Positions 8,955-15,991 of a stretch of DNA of 64,000 bases are shown here, one piece after another (within the stretch, counting starts at the first letter, position 1; every line of letters begins with the position of its first letter). The position numbers and the translations under genes are program-made. Origin of the DNA: Bacteroidales bacterium (GTDB lineage: Bacteria; Bacteroidota; Bacteroidia; Bacteroidales; UBA932). The stretch lies in the NCBI GenBank assembly GCA_017938925.1, contig JAGBAO010000010.1:1-64000 (forward strand), given 5' to 3'. Under the pieces are notes generated by a model. That model did not search any database. It was not told where the DNA came from and was given only the letters and a program-made list of their open reading frames with translations.

Positions 8955-9150
8955 CTACTCCAACAATGAGATGGTCTTACGGTTGGTATCCTCGTTTATA
9001 TTGCGGTAGCGGGCGAAGGACTTGCTGCCCTCTTTGTGACCGGTGAGGGCACAGATAAGGTTAGGGTCTTGTACCTCGTCATACATATTTCCAGAAAAGG
9101 CCCTTCTTGCTGAATGCGAGGACATGACTTCATATATAGGGCGGACCAAT
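8955..9150 (-). pseudogene. C-terminal remnant of a tyrosine recombinase
   Basis: The minus-strand frame ending at 8955-8957 reads SSHSARRAFSGNMY, then LICALTGHKEGSKSFARY. These are the HxxR, LxGH and tyrosine blocks of the catalytic C-terminus of an integrase. Nothing upstream in the frame looks like the rest of the protein. It is a decayed fragment, indicating that a mobile element was once inserted in this accessory region. Confidence 0.65.
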
Positions 9151-9298
9151 CGGGCGGCTGGAGAATCGGTCCGGGACAGATTGTTCAATATCACACTATA
9201 ATTATACAAAAGGTCGCAAAGCAGCTCTTTTAAAACCAAAAGGAGAGATATTTGTATGCAAAAGGAGGGAAAAGAACAAAAGGAAGAAAAAGAACAAA

Positions 9299-10228
9299 AT
9301 GAGGACAATTCAAGAAAACTTCGAGGTGAACATCAGGACCATCAAAGAGAAGCTTCCAAAATCCAGTCAGATTGATATCGACGAGGATTTTTGTCTTATG
9401 GATATCCAATATGATAAAAGGCAGGAAAATTTCGGATATCCGTGCAGATTGGATGGTAATGTGATGCTTTTCTGCATCAGTGGGTCCATCGGGCTGTCGG
9501 TAAATCTTAACGACTATGAGATAAAGGAGGGAGAACTCATCATATGTACGGATGGCGATATAGTAAAGGTTTCACGACCGGAAACTTCAGGGGCGGAAAG
9601 CTGGCACTTTGTAATGCTTGCAATGTCGCATAGATTCGCCTCTGACCTTAGGATAGATTTCAAGCGCATCCTTAACGAAGGTATCATTCCATTGAACACC
9701 CCTGTCATCAGGCTGACTGAAACGGTCAGGGAAATTCTTGGCGACCATCTCAAACTTATCGCGAAGATCGCTTCCGACAAAGGGGAGCTGTATAAGGATT
9801 CCGTGAGATCTCTGGTCTCGTCTCTCGTGTCCGTACTTGGAAGCCAATGGTTCGCAGAGGTGGGTAACATGAAAGCAATGAATCGAGCAGGAAAGGATTC
9901 GAGAAGCAATCACAAAAGGCTGATTTTCGAACAGTTCCAAAGACTTGTATCCGAGAATTACTCTCAGCAGAGGCAGATGGCCTTTTATGCAGACAAACTG
10001 TGTCTGAGCCCGAAATACCTTTCAAAACTCATAAAGGAGGTATCAGGCAAACCTGCTCCTGAATGGATTGATTCATACGTCATGCTTGAGGCAAAGCATC
10101 TTCTGAAATATTCTAACATGCCGATAAAGGAGATCGTCTACAGGCTCAATTTCTCCAACCAGACGGTCTTCTACAAATATTTCAAGGCACACACGGGAAT
10201 GACACCGACAGACTACAGGAACTCTTAG
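9299..10228 (+). CDS. AraC-family transcriptional regulator
   Basis: The 309-aa protein ends in a two-helix AraC DNA-binding domain (about residues 205-308: LSPKYLSKLIKEVSGK, then MPIKEIVYRLNFSNQTVFYKYFKAHTG split over the second helix pair). The N-terminal half is a cupin-like sensor domain with no obvious ligand clue. It lies divergent from the integrase remnant and convergent with the Ca2+ ATPase. Targets are unknown. Confidence 0.88.
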   Translation: MRTIQENFEVNIRTIKEKLPKSSQIDIDEDFCLMDIQYDKRQENFGYPCRLDGNVMLFCISGSIGLSVNLNDYEIKEGELIICTDGDIVKVSRPETSGAESWHFVMLAMSHRFASDLRIDFKRILNEGIIPLNTPVIRLTETVREILGDHLKLIAKIASDKGELYKDSVRSLVSSLVSVLGSQWFAEVGNMKAMNRAGKDSRSNHKRLIFEQFQRLVSENYSQQRQMAFYADKLCLSPKYLSKLIKEVSGKPAPEWIDSYVMLEAKHLLKYSNMPIKEIVYRLNFSNQTVFYKYFKAHTGMTPTDYRNS

Positions 10229-10380
10229 TGCAGACAAGACCGACAAAGACGCATACCAAGACCCTGGTCATCGATGACCAGAAGGATGCGGAACTGATAG
10301 ACCCGCTCGAATGGGATGGACGTCCGTTCATCGACAAGGCCAAGGAGTCTGTCGCCAGAGTATTTTCACCGGTGCTGTAA
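10228..10380 (+). CDS. Possible 50-aa protein coupled to the AraC gene
   Basis: A GTG overlaps the AraC stop (TAGTG) and an open frame runs to TAA at 10378-10380. The product is soluble and charged (LIDPLEWDGRPFIDKAKESV). Codon use is gene-like and the frame fills the whole gap before the ATPase. It may be a real small protein or the tail of a lost gene; I do not recognise it. Confidence 0.38.
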   Translation: MQTRPTKTHTKTLVIDDQKDAELIDPLEWDGRPFIDKAKESVARVFSPVL

Positions 10381-10387
10381 GCATTCG

Positions 10388-13018
10388 CTATCTGCCTTTC
10401 TTACGTGTAAACAGTTTGAAGAATTCACTCATGGCGAGTACGCCGAATGAGAGCCCGATCACCGTCCACCACTGTCCGGATGTCATCGGGGCAAGCTTGA
10501 AGAGCGACTGCATTCCCGGTACAAGGAGGACAAGTAATGTGAGTGCAGTCACGAATGCGATCGTCAGCCAGAGCCATCTGTTAGTGAACATCTTGTGGGT
10601 GAACCACTTGTGTCCGGACCTGATGCTGAATATTATCGTGAACTGGCTGAACACCATAGTTGCAAAGGTCATTGTCCTGGCCACATCAACCGAAGTCTTC
10701 ATTCCTATCATATAGGCTGCAAGAGTGGTAAGGCCTATTATCAAAGCCTGCAGGATGACCCTTGTCGTGAAATGCTTTGTGAATATCCCCTGGTCCGGGT
10801 CGATAGGCTTGCGTCTCATTATATCCTTGTCAGCGTGATCTACACTCAAGGCAAGAGACGGGAGGGAGTCTCCCACAAGGTTGATGAAGAGCAGCTGGAT
10901 AGGGAGCAGCGGCATATCCAGATTTGCGAGCACGGCAATAAGGAGAACCACGATTTCACCAAGATTGGTCGAGATCATGAACTGGATCGACTTCATCAGA
11001 TTGTCATATATCCTTCGTCCTTCACGCACAGAGGATACGATCGTCGCAAAATTATCATCGGCCAGGACCACATCCGCAGCCTCCTTTGCCACATCTGTTC
11101 CCGTGATTCCCATTGCCACACCTATATCGGCGAGTTTCAATGCCGGAGCGTCATTCACTCCGTCACCGGTCATCGCAACGACATTGCCACGACTCTGGAA
11201 CGCATTGACTATACGGACCTTGTGTTCCGGAGCGACACGTGCAAACACTGCCACATTGCCGGCCATCTCCTTCAACTGTTCATCGTCCATCATCTCGACG
11301 TCCTTTCCTGTCAGGACACATTCATCTGACGTAATGATTCCCAGACTCCTGGCTATTGCAGTTGCCGTGATCTTATGGTCTCCAGTTATCATCACAGGCC
11401 TTATACCTGCCTCCTTACATCTTCGTACTGCCTCCTTAGCCTCTTCACGAGGAGGGTCTATCATGCCGACCATTCCGAGGAATATGAATTCATTCTCAAG
11501 AGTTGCCGGAACAAATGCGGCAGGCAATTCCGAAATAATCTTATATCCTACAGCCAGGACACGGAGAGCCTGAGATGCCATTTCCACATTGGCCTTGTGG
11601 ATATTTTCGATATCCTTTTCCGTAAGAGGTCTGATCGTTGTTCCGTCATTTATTCTGGTACAATTGGCGAGAAGTTCGTCAAGTCCTCCCTTGACTGCGA
11701 CCAGGTAGTCTTTATCATTACTCTGATGTACGGTCGTCATCAGCTTCCTTTCGGAATCGAACGGAATCTCCGCTATTCGCGGCAGTTCAGCATCGAGAGC
11801 ATTCTTGTCGATCGAATGTTTCACTCCGGCATCGATCAATGCGGTCTCCGTAGGGTCACCGATGGAATGGCCGTCAGTGCCAAGGACAGCATCATTGGCA
11901 AGGACTGACATCTTCAGGAGTTCATCAGTTATCGGGGCTGGCACCGATGTGTCCGACAGTTTGCCTGCGGCATATATATGAGTCACGGTCATCCTGTTCT
12001 GCGTCAATGTGCCTGTCTTGTCAGAGCATATGACAGTCGTGCTTCCAAGGGTCTCGACAGATGGGAGATTGCGGACTATCGCATTCTGTTTCGCCAGCCT
12101 TTGGACCCCAAGGGCAAGTACGACAGTGGAAACGGCAGGCAGGCCCTCCGGGATTGAGGCCACAGCAAGACTGACGGCAGTCATGAACATTTCCAGAAGA
12201 TTCCGTCCGTAACACAGACCGATTATCATGATCACCACGCAGACCACAAGACAGATCACGGCCAGAGTCTTTCCCAGTTTGTCCAGCCTCATCTGCATCG
12301 GTGTACGGATATCAGGCACCGACTGGATCATCGAGGCGATCTTTCCCACTTCCGTCTGATTTCCTATAGCCGTAACCACGCCCTTGCCGTGCCCGTATGT
12401 CACGCTGCTGGAACTGTATGCCATATTTATACGGTCTCCGATTGAAGCGTCTTCCGGAAGAAGTGCATCAGCATCCTTTTCCACAGGGACTGACTCTCCC
12501 GTCAAAGCCGCCTCCTGAATCTTCAGGTTGACAGACTCGATAAGGCGAAGATCGGCCGGCACATGGTCACCGGTCTCTATGACAACGATATCTCCGACAA
12601 CAAGATCACGGGACTCGATGATCTTTGTCTCCCCGTCTCGGATCACCTTGCAATGAGGAGCGGAAAGCTTCTCCAGCGCATCCAGGGACTTTTCCGCCTT
12701 TGCCTCCTGAAAGACACCTATTATGGCATTGACTATAAGGATGGACAGAATTATGATTGCATCTGTGATGCCTTCACCGTTCATATAGCCAGTGACACCG
12801 GATATTATGGCGGCGAATATCAGCACGATGATCATGAAACTCTTGAACTGGCTGATGAACTTCTGCCAGAGGGTCGTGTGCCTTGTCTTCTCGAATTCGT
12901 TGAATCCGTCACGTGCCTGTCTTGCCTGGGCCTCCTCAGAAGACAGCCCCTTGAATGGGTCGGTCAGAAATGTCCTGAATGTTTCCTTGATACCCAGTTG
13001 ATGTGCTTTCTTATCCAT
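10388..13018 (-). CDS. Calcium-transporting P-type ATPase (P2 type)
   Basis: The 876-aa protein has all P-type ATPase landmarks: TGES at 173-176 (dephosphorylation), PEGLP at 290-294 (ion site in M4), the phosphorylated Asp333 in DKTGT (333-337) and the hinge TGDGVND (about 620). The N-terminal cation-ATPase domain and the C-terminal membrane segments fit the SERCA/PMCA-like branch. It would export Ca2+ (or a related cation) across the inner membrane using ATP. It is monocistronic and convergent with the AraC gene. Confidence 0.9.
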   Translation of the reverse strand: MDKKAHQLGIKETFRTFLTDPFKGLSSEEAQARQARDGFNEFEKTRHTTLWQKFISQFKSFMIIVLIFAAIISGVTGYMNGEGITDAIIILSILIVNAIIGVFQEAKAEKSLDALEKLSAPHCKVIRDGETKIIESRDLVVGDIVVIETGDHVPADLRLIESVNLKIQEAALTGESVPVEKDADALLPEDASIGDRINMAYSSSSVTYGHGKGVVTAIGNQTEVGKIASMIQSVPDIRTPMQMRLDKLGKTLAVICLVVCVVIMIIGLCYGRNLLEMFMTAVSLAVASIPEGLPAVSTVVLALGVQRLAKQNAIVRNLPSVETLGSTTVICSDKTGTLTQNRMTVTHIYAAGKLSDTSVPAPITDELLKMSVLANDAVLGTDGHSIGDPTETALIDAGVKHSIDKNALDAELPRIAEIPFDSERKLMTTVHQSNDKDYLVAVKGGLDELLANCTRINDGTTIRPLTEKDIENIHKANVEMASQALRVLAVGYKIISELPAAFVPATLENEFIFLGMVGMIDPPREEAKEAVRRCKEAGIRPVMITGDHKITATAIARSLGIITSDECVLTGKDVEMMDDEQLKEMAGNVAVFARVAPEHKVRIVNAFQSRGNVVAMTGDGVNDAPALKLADIGVAMGITGTDVAKEAADVVLADDNFATIVSSVREGRRIYDNLMKSIQFMISTNLGEIVVLLIAVLANLDMPLLPIQLLFINLVGDSLPSLALSVDHADKDIMRRKPIDPDQGIFTKHFTTRVILQALIIGLTTLAAYMIGMKTSVDVARTMTFATMVFSQFTIIFSIRSGHKWFTHKMFTNRWLWLTIAFVTALTLLVLLVPGMQSLFKLAPMTSGQWWTVIGLSFGVLAMSEFFKLFTRKKGR

Positions 13019-13189
13019 TGTTAATGCCGTTTATTTTCGTAAGGCAAAATTACTGCCTTACATCACAACATCCATTACACATATCGGACTAAACATTCAT
13101 CAGACTTCGCTTTTGGAGGAATTCTATATCTTCGGCAGGACGATGACATGACTTTGCTGGAGATAAGAAGACCTATATGAGCTCTCTCA

Positions 13190-13366
13190 GGGATTTCGTC
13201 GCTGCGCTCCGACATCCCTTGCACCTCGCCGGTGGGGCCCTTGCAAGCTGAAAGGCCAGAGCTAACGCTCTGATTTGTGTGCAAATAGGTCGCTTAGAAA
13301 GCAAGCTTTCCAGCGACCTATTTGCACACAAAAACCGGATGACTTTCGTCATCCGGCCTTTCAACT
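13190..13366. repeat. Nested inverted-repeat array beside attL
   Basis: This non-coding block holds several hairpins in series. A left stem lies at agggat/atccct (about 13190-13219). Then an outer stem gcaagctgaaaggcc / ggcctttcaacttgc (one mismatch, about 13243-13369) encloses three hairpins: agagc-taac-gctct, a perfect 21-bp stem (13274-13294 with 13312-13332, whose loop folds again) and ccggatgac-tttc-gtcatccgg (13335-13356). The whole can fold as a cloverleaf. Before phage insertion it would have lain directly downstream of tRNA-Ser. Confidence 0.7.
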
Positions 13367-13382
13367 TGCGGAGAGAGAGGGA
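13367..13382. other. attL: prophage left attachment core
   Basis: The 16 bases tgcggagagagaggga are identical to 55967-55982, which lie at the 3' end of tRNA-Ser. The two copies are 42,600 bases apart and enclose an entire phage genome with an integrase at the right end. This fits site-specific insertion into the tRNA 3' end. The copy here lacks the rest of the tRNA, as expected for the distal junction. Confidence 0.75.
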
Positions 13383-13465
13383 CTCTTTCCGCCTTATGAT
13401 GAGACACCCAAGCCATTGATATTCAATTTTATATATTTACTCGGTTTGCTATTATAGACAACACA

Positions 13466-13478
13466 TTGCCCCGTTTTT
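13466..13478. other. Possible integrase arm-type site, left end
   Basis: ttgccccgttttt resembles two copies at the right end, at 55894-55903 and 55905-55920 (ctgccccgtt and ctgccccgttttttac). Repeats flanking both att cores are what integrase arm sites look like. The right-end copies lie upstream of the preferred integrase start. The assignment rests on similarity and placement only. The interval 13383-13519 has no gene. Confidence 0.35.
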
Positions 13479-13519
13479 GACACTGTTAAGCGGAGAGTAA
13501 AGTTCTCTCCGCCAGCATT

Positions 13520-13720
13520 TTATTTTACACTGTTGCCCTCATTTGTTATAACTATACGCCATAAATGTAGGAGTTCTTCATAGTCCTCATTAGTCTGGAG
13601 AATAGCACCATCAGCCATCGTGATGACAGCCATACCACCCTCGCCTCGCTCTACAATTTGAACCAAATCCGTGTTCAAATAAACGGTCCGTTCCTGCAAG
13701 TTTACTTCTTTGAAACTCAT
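13520..13720 (-). CDS. Small phage protein, unknown
   Basis: A 66-aa acidic protein (MSFKEVNLQERTVYLN) with an alternating hydrophobic pattern suggesting a small beta-rich domain. It is the leftmost prophage gene and lies downstream of the repressor on the same strand, so it may be co-expressed in lysogeny. I do not recognise the family. Confidence 0.5.
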   Translation of the reverse strand: MSFKEVNLQERTVYLNTDLVQIVERGEGGMAVITMADGAILQTNEDYEELLHLWRIVITNEGNSVK

Positions 13721-13760
13721 AATGATTTGTGTTTTGGTATGATCGTGAATTCGTTATTGA

Positions 13761-14177
13761 TTATGCCCCAACAGCACCGACACATTCGGCATCGCCTTCC
13801 TGATGGGCATCGGTTTCTTTTTTCAAAGACATGGAATGAACTGTCTCAGTCAGCATCCTTATCGTTTCCTGCTGACTGATTATAGTCTGTAATACTGTTT
13901 TTTCAATAGGCACATATTCCGCCCCTGTCTCGGCTTTATCTGCTTCGAGCATTTCCCCTTCCCCCTCCATGAGCCACTCGTATCTGATTTGAGGCCATTT
14001 CTTGACAATAGCATTCGCCATCGTCTTGGATATACTCTGTATCCCCTTCTTTATATTATAGATGGTCTGTGCTGATCGCATGCCCAATTCCTTAGCAAAC
14101 GCCTGGTCAGAAGAAATTAACAAATATTTTTTTAAGACTTCAATTCGCTGATATACAGCATTTTGCTCAACTTCCAT
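13761..14177 (-). CDS. Phage repressor-like helix-turn-helix protein
   Basis: I choose the ATG at 14175-14177 (MEVEQNAVYQRIEVLKK), giving 138 aa. An upstream frame would run through the operator-like region. Residues ~10-65 look like the atypical HTH of Bacteroidales phage repressors (DQAFAKELGMRSAQTIYNIK), followed by RYEWLMEGEGEML and a C-terminal coiled coil. It is divergent from the early gene at 14323 across an operator region, the standard layout of a CI/Cro switch. Confidence 0.7.
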   Translation of the reverse strand: MEVEQNAVYQRIEVLKKYLLISSDQAFAKELGMRSAQTIYNIKKGIQSISKTMANAIVKKWPQIRYEWLMEGEGEMLEADKAETGAEYVPIEKTVLQTIISQQETIRMLTETVHSMSLKKETDAHQEGDAECVGAVGA

Positions 14178-14194
14178 AACAAAAGAATCAAATT

Positions 14195-14280
14195 TTATCA
14201 AACATTTTGTGTGATTTATCAAATAATTTATTTTATTTTTGTGCCATAAAACAAACATTTTATTTGATAACACAAAAGTA
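14195..14280. promoter_or_regulatory. Divergent promoter/operator region of the phage switch
   Basis: TTATCAAA boxes occur at 14195-14204 and 14216-14226 (ttatcaaataa), with an exact inverse copy at 14260-14270 (ttatttgataa). On the minus strand TACTTTTG (14273-14280) is a -7 element for the repressor, with TTTG 17 bases upstream. On the plus strand TATTTTTG (14234-14241) could serve the rightward early genes. The boxes overlap both promoters, as repressor operators would. Confidence 0.55.
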
Positions 14281-14322
14281 CAATGAAATTAAACTTTCAA
14301 AAATAGTAAAAATTCACTAATT

Positions 14323-14532
14323 ATGGCAAAGTACGCTTTTATTAAGGCTTGGAATCAAGTCCCCAGAGGGAAATTGGCCGAAACAAAACAAGCCATCAAG
14401 GTCGCTCTGAACATCAAGTCAGACCCACAGTTCTACAATAGGATGCGAGGAGTACCAGAGCCAACCATATCTGAGGCTGAGGCTCTTACAGGAATCTTTA
14501 ATAAGTTAGGAATCACTGAAATCTGGGGATAA
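14323..14532 (+). CDS. First early phage protein, possible Cro-like regulator
   Basis: This 69-aa basic protein (residues IKVALNIKSDPQFYNRM then ISEAEALTGIFNKLG) is short, helical and the first gene rightward of the operator region. Size and position fit a Cro-type regulator, but no HTH is clear enough to call. It overlaps the next gene by one base (TAATG). Confidence 0.5.
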   Translation: MAKYAFIKAWNQVPRGKLAETKQAIKVALNIKSDPQFYNRMRGVPEPTISEAEALTGIFNKLGITEIWG

Positions 14533-14810
14533 TGGCAAAACTATATAAAGATGACGGTACCATTATCGAGGTGGAGCCTAAGAATGGCAGGCATTTCCGT
14601 CTGGAAGAACTCTATGAAATGTTGGAATGCGATCTGGTCGAAATGGTATTCCTGAGAGATAATAAGATCATGCTGATCTACGAAGAAGGCAAATACACCA
14701 AATCTACCTTGAATGTAAATGCCACTAACCTATATAATGCCGTTCCAAGACTGAACTATGACTGGATTGCCGGTCATGCAATAGTCTGTGAATCATATCA
14801 ATTCAGGTAA
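14532..14810 (+). CDS. DUF3846-like small phage protein
   Basis: The 92-aa protein begins MAKLYKDDGTIIEVEPKNG and ends GHAIVCESYQFR. This resembles the DUF3846 pattern of a short beta-sheet with a conserved AxxVCxS end. The role is unknown. It overlaps its upstream neighbour by one base. Confidence 0.55.
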   Translation: MAKLYKDDGTIIEVEPKNGRHFRLEELYEMLECDLVEMVFLRDNKIMLIYEEGKYTKSTLNVNATNLYNAVPRLNYDWIAGHAIVCESYQFR

Positions 14811-14811
14811 C

Positions 14812-14979
14812 ATGAAAAAAAATCTGGTCAGATCATACGACGAAGTGGTCGAGCAATTAACCAAAGCCGGCGATGCCATTGAGACAGGGAGCCTTTTCCC
14901 AGACATGACTTATGAGCAGGGCATAATCGACATGTATAACTGGCTTGTCGGTGCGACAGAAGACGCACCCTTGCAATAA
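14812..14979 (+). CDS. Small early phage protein, unknown
   Basis: A 55-aa protein is read from ATG 14812, one base after the preceding stop; a start further upstream inside the previous gene is less likely. It is acidic and helical (VRSYDEVVEQLTKAGDAIE). I do not recognise the family. Confidence 0.5.
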   Translation: MKKNLVRSYDEVVEQLTKAGDAIETGSLFPDMTYEQGIIDMYNWLVGATEDAPLQ

Positions 14980-14995
14980 ACCGTTTTAGTACACC

Positions 14996-15047
14996 AGGGC
15001 AGGCACCTACTGGATAGTGGTGACGACTCACAGGAGTCTCCTGCCCT
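14996..15047 (+). ncRNA. Three-way-junction stem structure beside the tRNA-like element
   Basis: An outer stem agggcagg (14996-15003) / cctgccct (15040-15047) is perfect over 8 bp. It encloses a D-arm-like hairpin (cacctactggatagtggtg) and gactc-acag-gagtc. It is 4 bases upstream of the tRNA-like element and non-coding. It may be part of the same transcript or a relic of a second tRNA. Confidence 0.4.
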
Positions 15048-15051
15048 AAAT

Positions 15052-15183
15052 GGGGGCATAGCCCGGTAAATGGTATCCGGAAGGGTCAAATACGGGAAAG
15101 TGAAGAAATCATAATCTGGACTGCAACTTTTCGTATCCTCGCCTTCGGCAACAGAGCAGGTTCGATTCCTGCTGCCCCCACCA
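15052..15183 (+). tRNA. 132-nt tRNA-like element with encoded CCA
   Basis: The ends form a perfect 7-bp acceptor stem (GGGGGCA / TGCCCCC) followed by A and CCA. The T arm is canonical: GCAGG TTCGATT CCTGC. A short variable-arm hairpin (GCC TTC GGC) precedes it. The 5' half is not canonical: a D arm can only be drawn with a long loop. The best anticodon-stem candidate, ATACG / CGTAT, encloses 37 bases rather than 7. I cannot assign an anticodon. It may be an expanded, interrupted or decayed phage tRNA. Confidence 0.5.
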
Positions 15184-15200
15184 CTCAAAATCATTTAACT

Positions 15201-15485
15201 ATGGCTGATAAAATCAACTTATCGAAAATGCTGGAAGATCTCTCAAAGGTTCCGTTCAAGGAACTTGGGGCGTCAGCAGCCATTATGATCGTTCAGGATC
15301 AGAACGGCATCGGTCAAGTACTGGCCGGGGGTAAAAATATCCATGATTTGATCAAGACATTACTCAATGCAATGTCCGGGGATCCCCAAATCGCAGCTGT
15401 ATTCCTTTCTGCTGTGGAGTTATACAAAGAGACATCATCAATAGTACCCAAACATGGAACCGGAAGTAAATCTTACAAATCGTGA
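15201..15485 (+). CDS. Small phage protein, unknown
   Basis: A 94-aa protein with a Gly/Ala-rich helical middle (LGASAAIMIVQDQNGIGQV) and no membrane signal strong enough to call. It overlaps the next gene by 32 bases, which is common in compact phage operons. The family is not recognised. Confidence 0.55.
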   Translation: MADKINLSKMLEDLSKVPFKELGASAAIMIVQDQNGIGQVLAGGKNIHDLIKTLLNAMSGDPQIAAVFLSAVELYKETSSIVPKHGTGSKSYKS

Positions 15486-15858
15486 GAGGCAGGTCGCTGA
15501 AATCATCGCCTGGGGTGCTTCTTACAAGGAAGTCCCGGACTGGTTGAAACGATTATACGGGGGTGAAACTATCTCTGTCAATACGGTTAAGAACATCCTT
15601 GCCAACATTTTCGCTAAAATACATATAAACAAGGCGTCCGAACTATCGGCCTGGTGGTTCACCCATTTTTGCGGGGTCGATAGTTCCATGTCGCCATTCA
15701 GACGTGAGTTGTATTCACTGATCTTCCTTATCATCATCCTGCCCCATACTTTTATGGATATCGACCACGACATGCCGGCCCGTCGAGCAAGAACCGAAAG
15801 GAACATCAGAAACGGACGAAGAAAAGATGACATCGACATCTATGGACATTTCATATAA
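15454..15858 (+). CDS. LuxR-type HTH regulator with C-terminal membrane segment
   Basis: Residues ~6-72 match a GerE/LuxR DNA-binding domain: LTNRERQVAEIIAWGAS, then ISVNTVKNILANIFAKIHI. A hydrophobic stretch (about 88-100, YSLIFLIIILPHTF) could be a membrane anchor, and the tail is Arg-rich. There is no receiver domain. Membrane-anchored LuxR-type proteins of this kind occur in Bacteroidales mobile elements. The gene sits between the early region and the primase, so it may control the switch to replication. Confidence 0.68.
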   Translation: MEPEVNLTNRERQVAEIIAWGASYKEVPDWLKRLYGGETISVNTVKNILANIFAKIHINKASELSAWWFTHFCGVDSSMSPFRRELYSLIFLIIILPHTFMDIDHDMPARRARTERNIRNGRRKDDIDIYGHFI

Positions 15859-15988
15859 GAATCTAAATCTCATCATTGAGGCCGTCAGCGACAAGATTGT
15901 TTCCCTGACCGATTGTGAGGATCAAATAAAACTGATAGAGTACCAACGCTTGTTGGAAGATCTCGAAGATATAAAACTAAAATATTAA
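15827..15988 (+). CDS. 53-aa small phage protein
   Basis: An open frame from ATG 15827 (or 15842) to TAA 15986-15988 encodes an acidic helical peptide (LNLIIEAVSDKIVSLTD, then EYQRLLEDLEDIKLKY). It overlaps the end of the LuxR-type gene and stops 3 bases before the primase start. Position and codon use support a real gene; function is unknown. Confidence 0.55.
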   Translation: MTSTSMDISYKNLNLIIEAVSDKIVSLTDCEDQIKLIEYQRLLEDLEDIKLKY

Positions 15989-15991
15989 GTT

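Noticed and set aside
13261..13366. CRISPR array suggested by the dense repeats
   Set aside because: The repeats are nested inverted arms, not regularly spaced direct repeats, and no cas genes are present.
14910..15194. 94-aa minus-strand ORF across the tRNA-like element
   Set aside because: Its coding would be set by the stems of the tRNA-like structures; no protein features.
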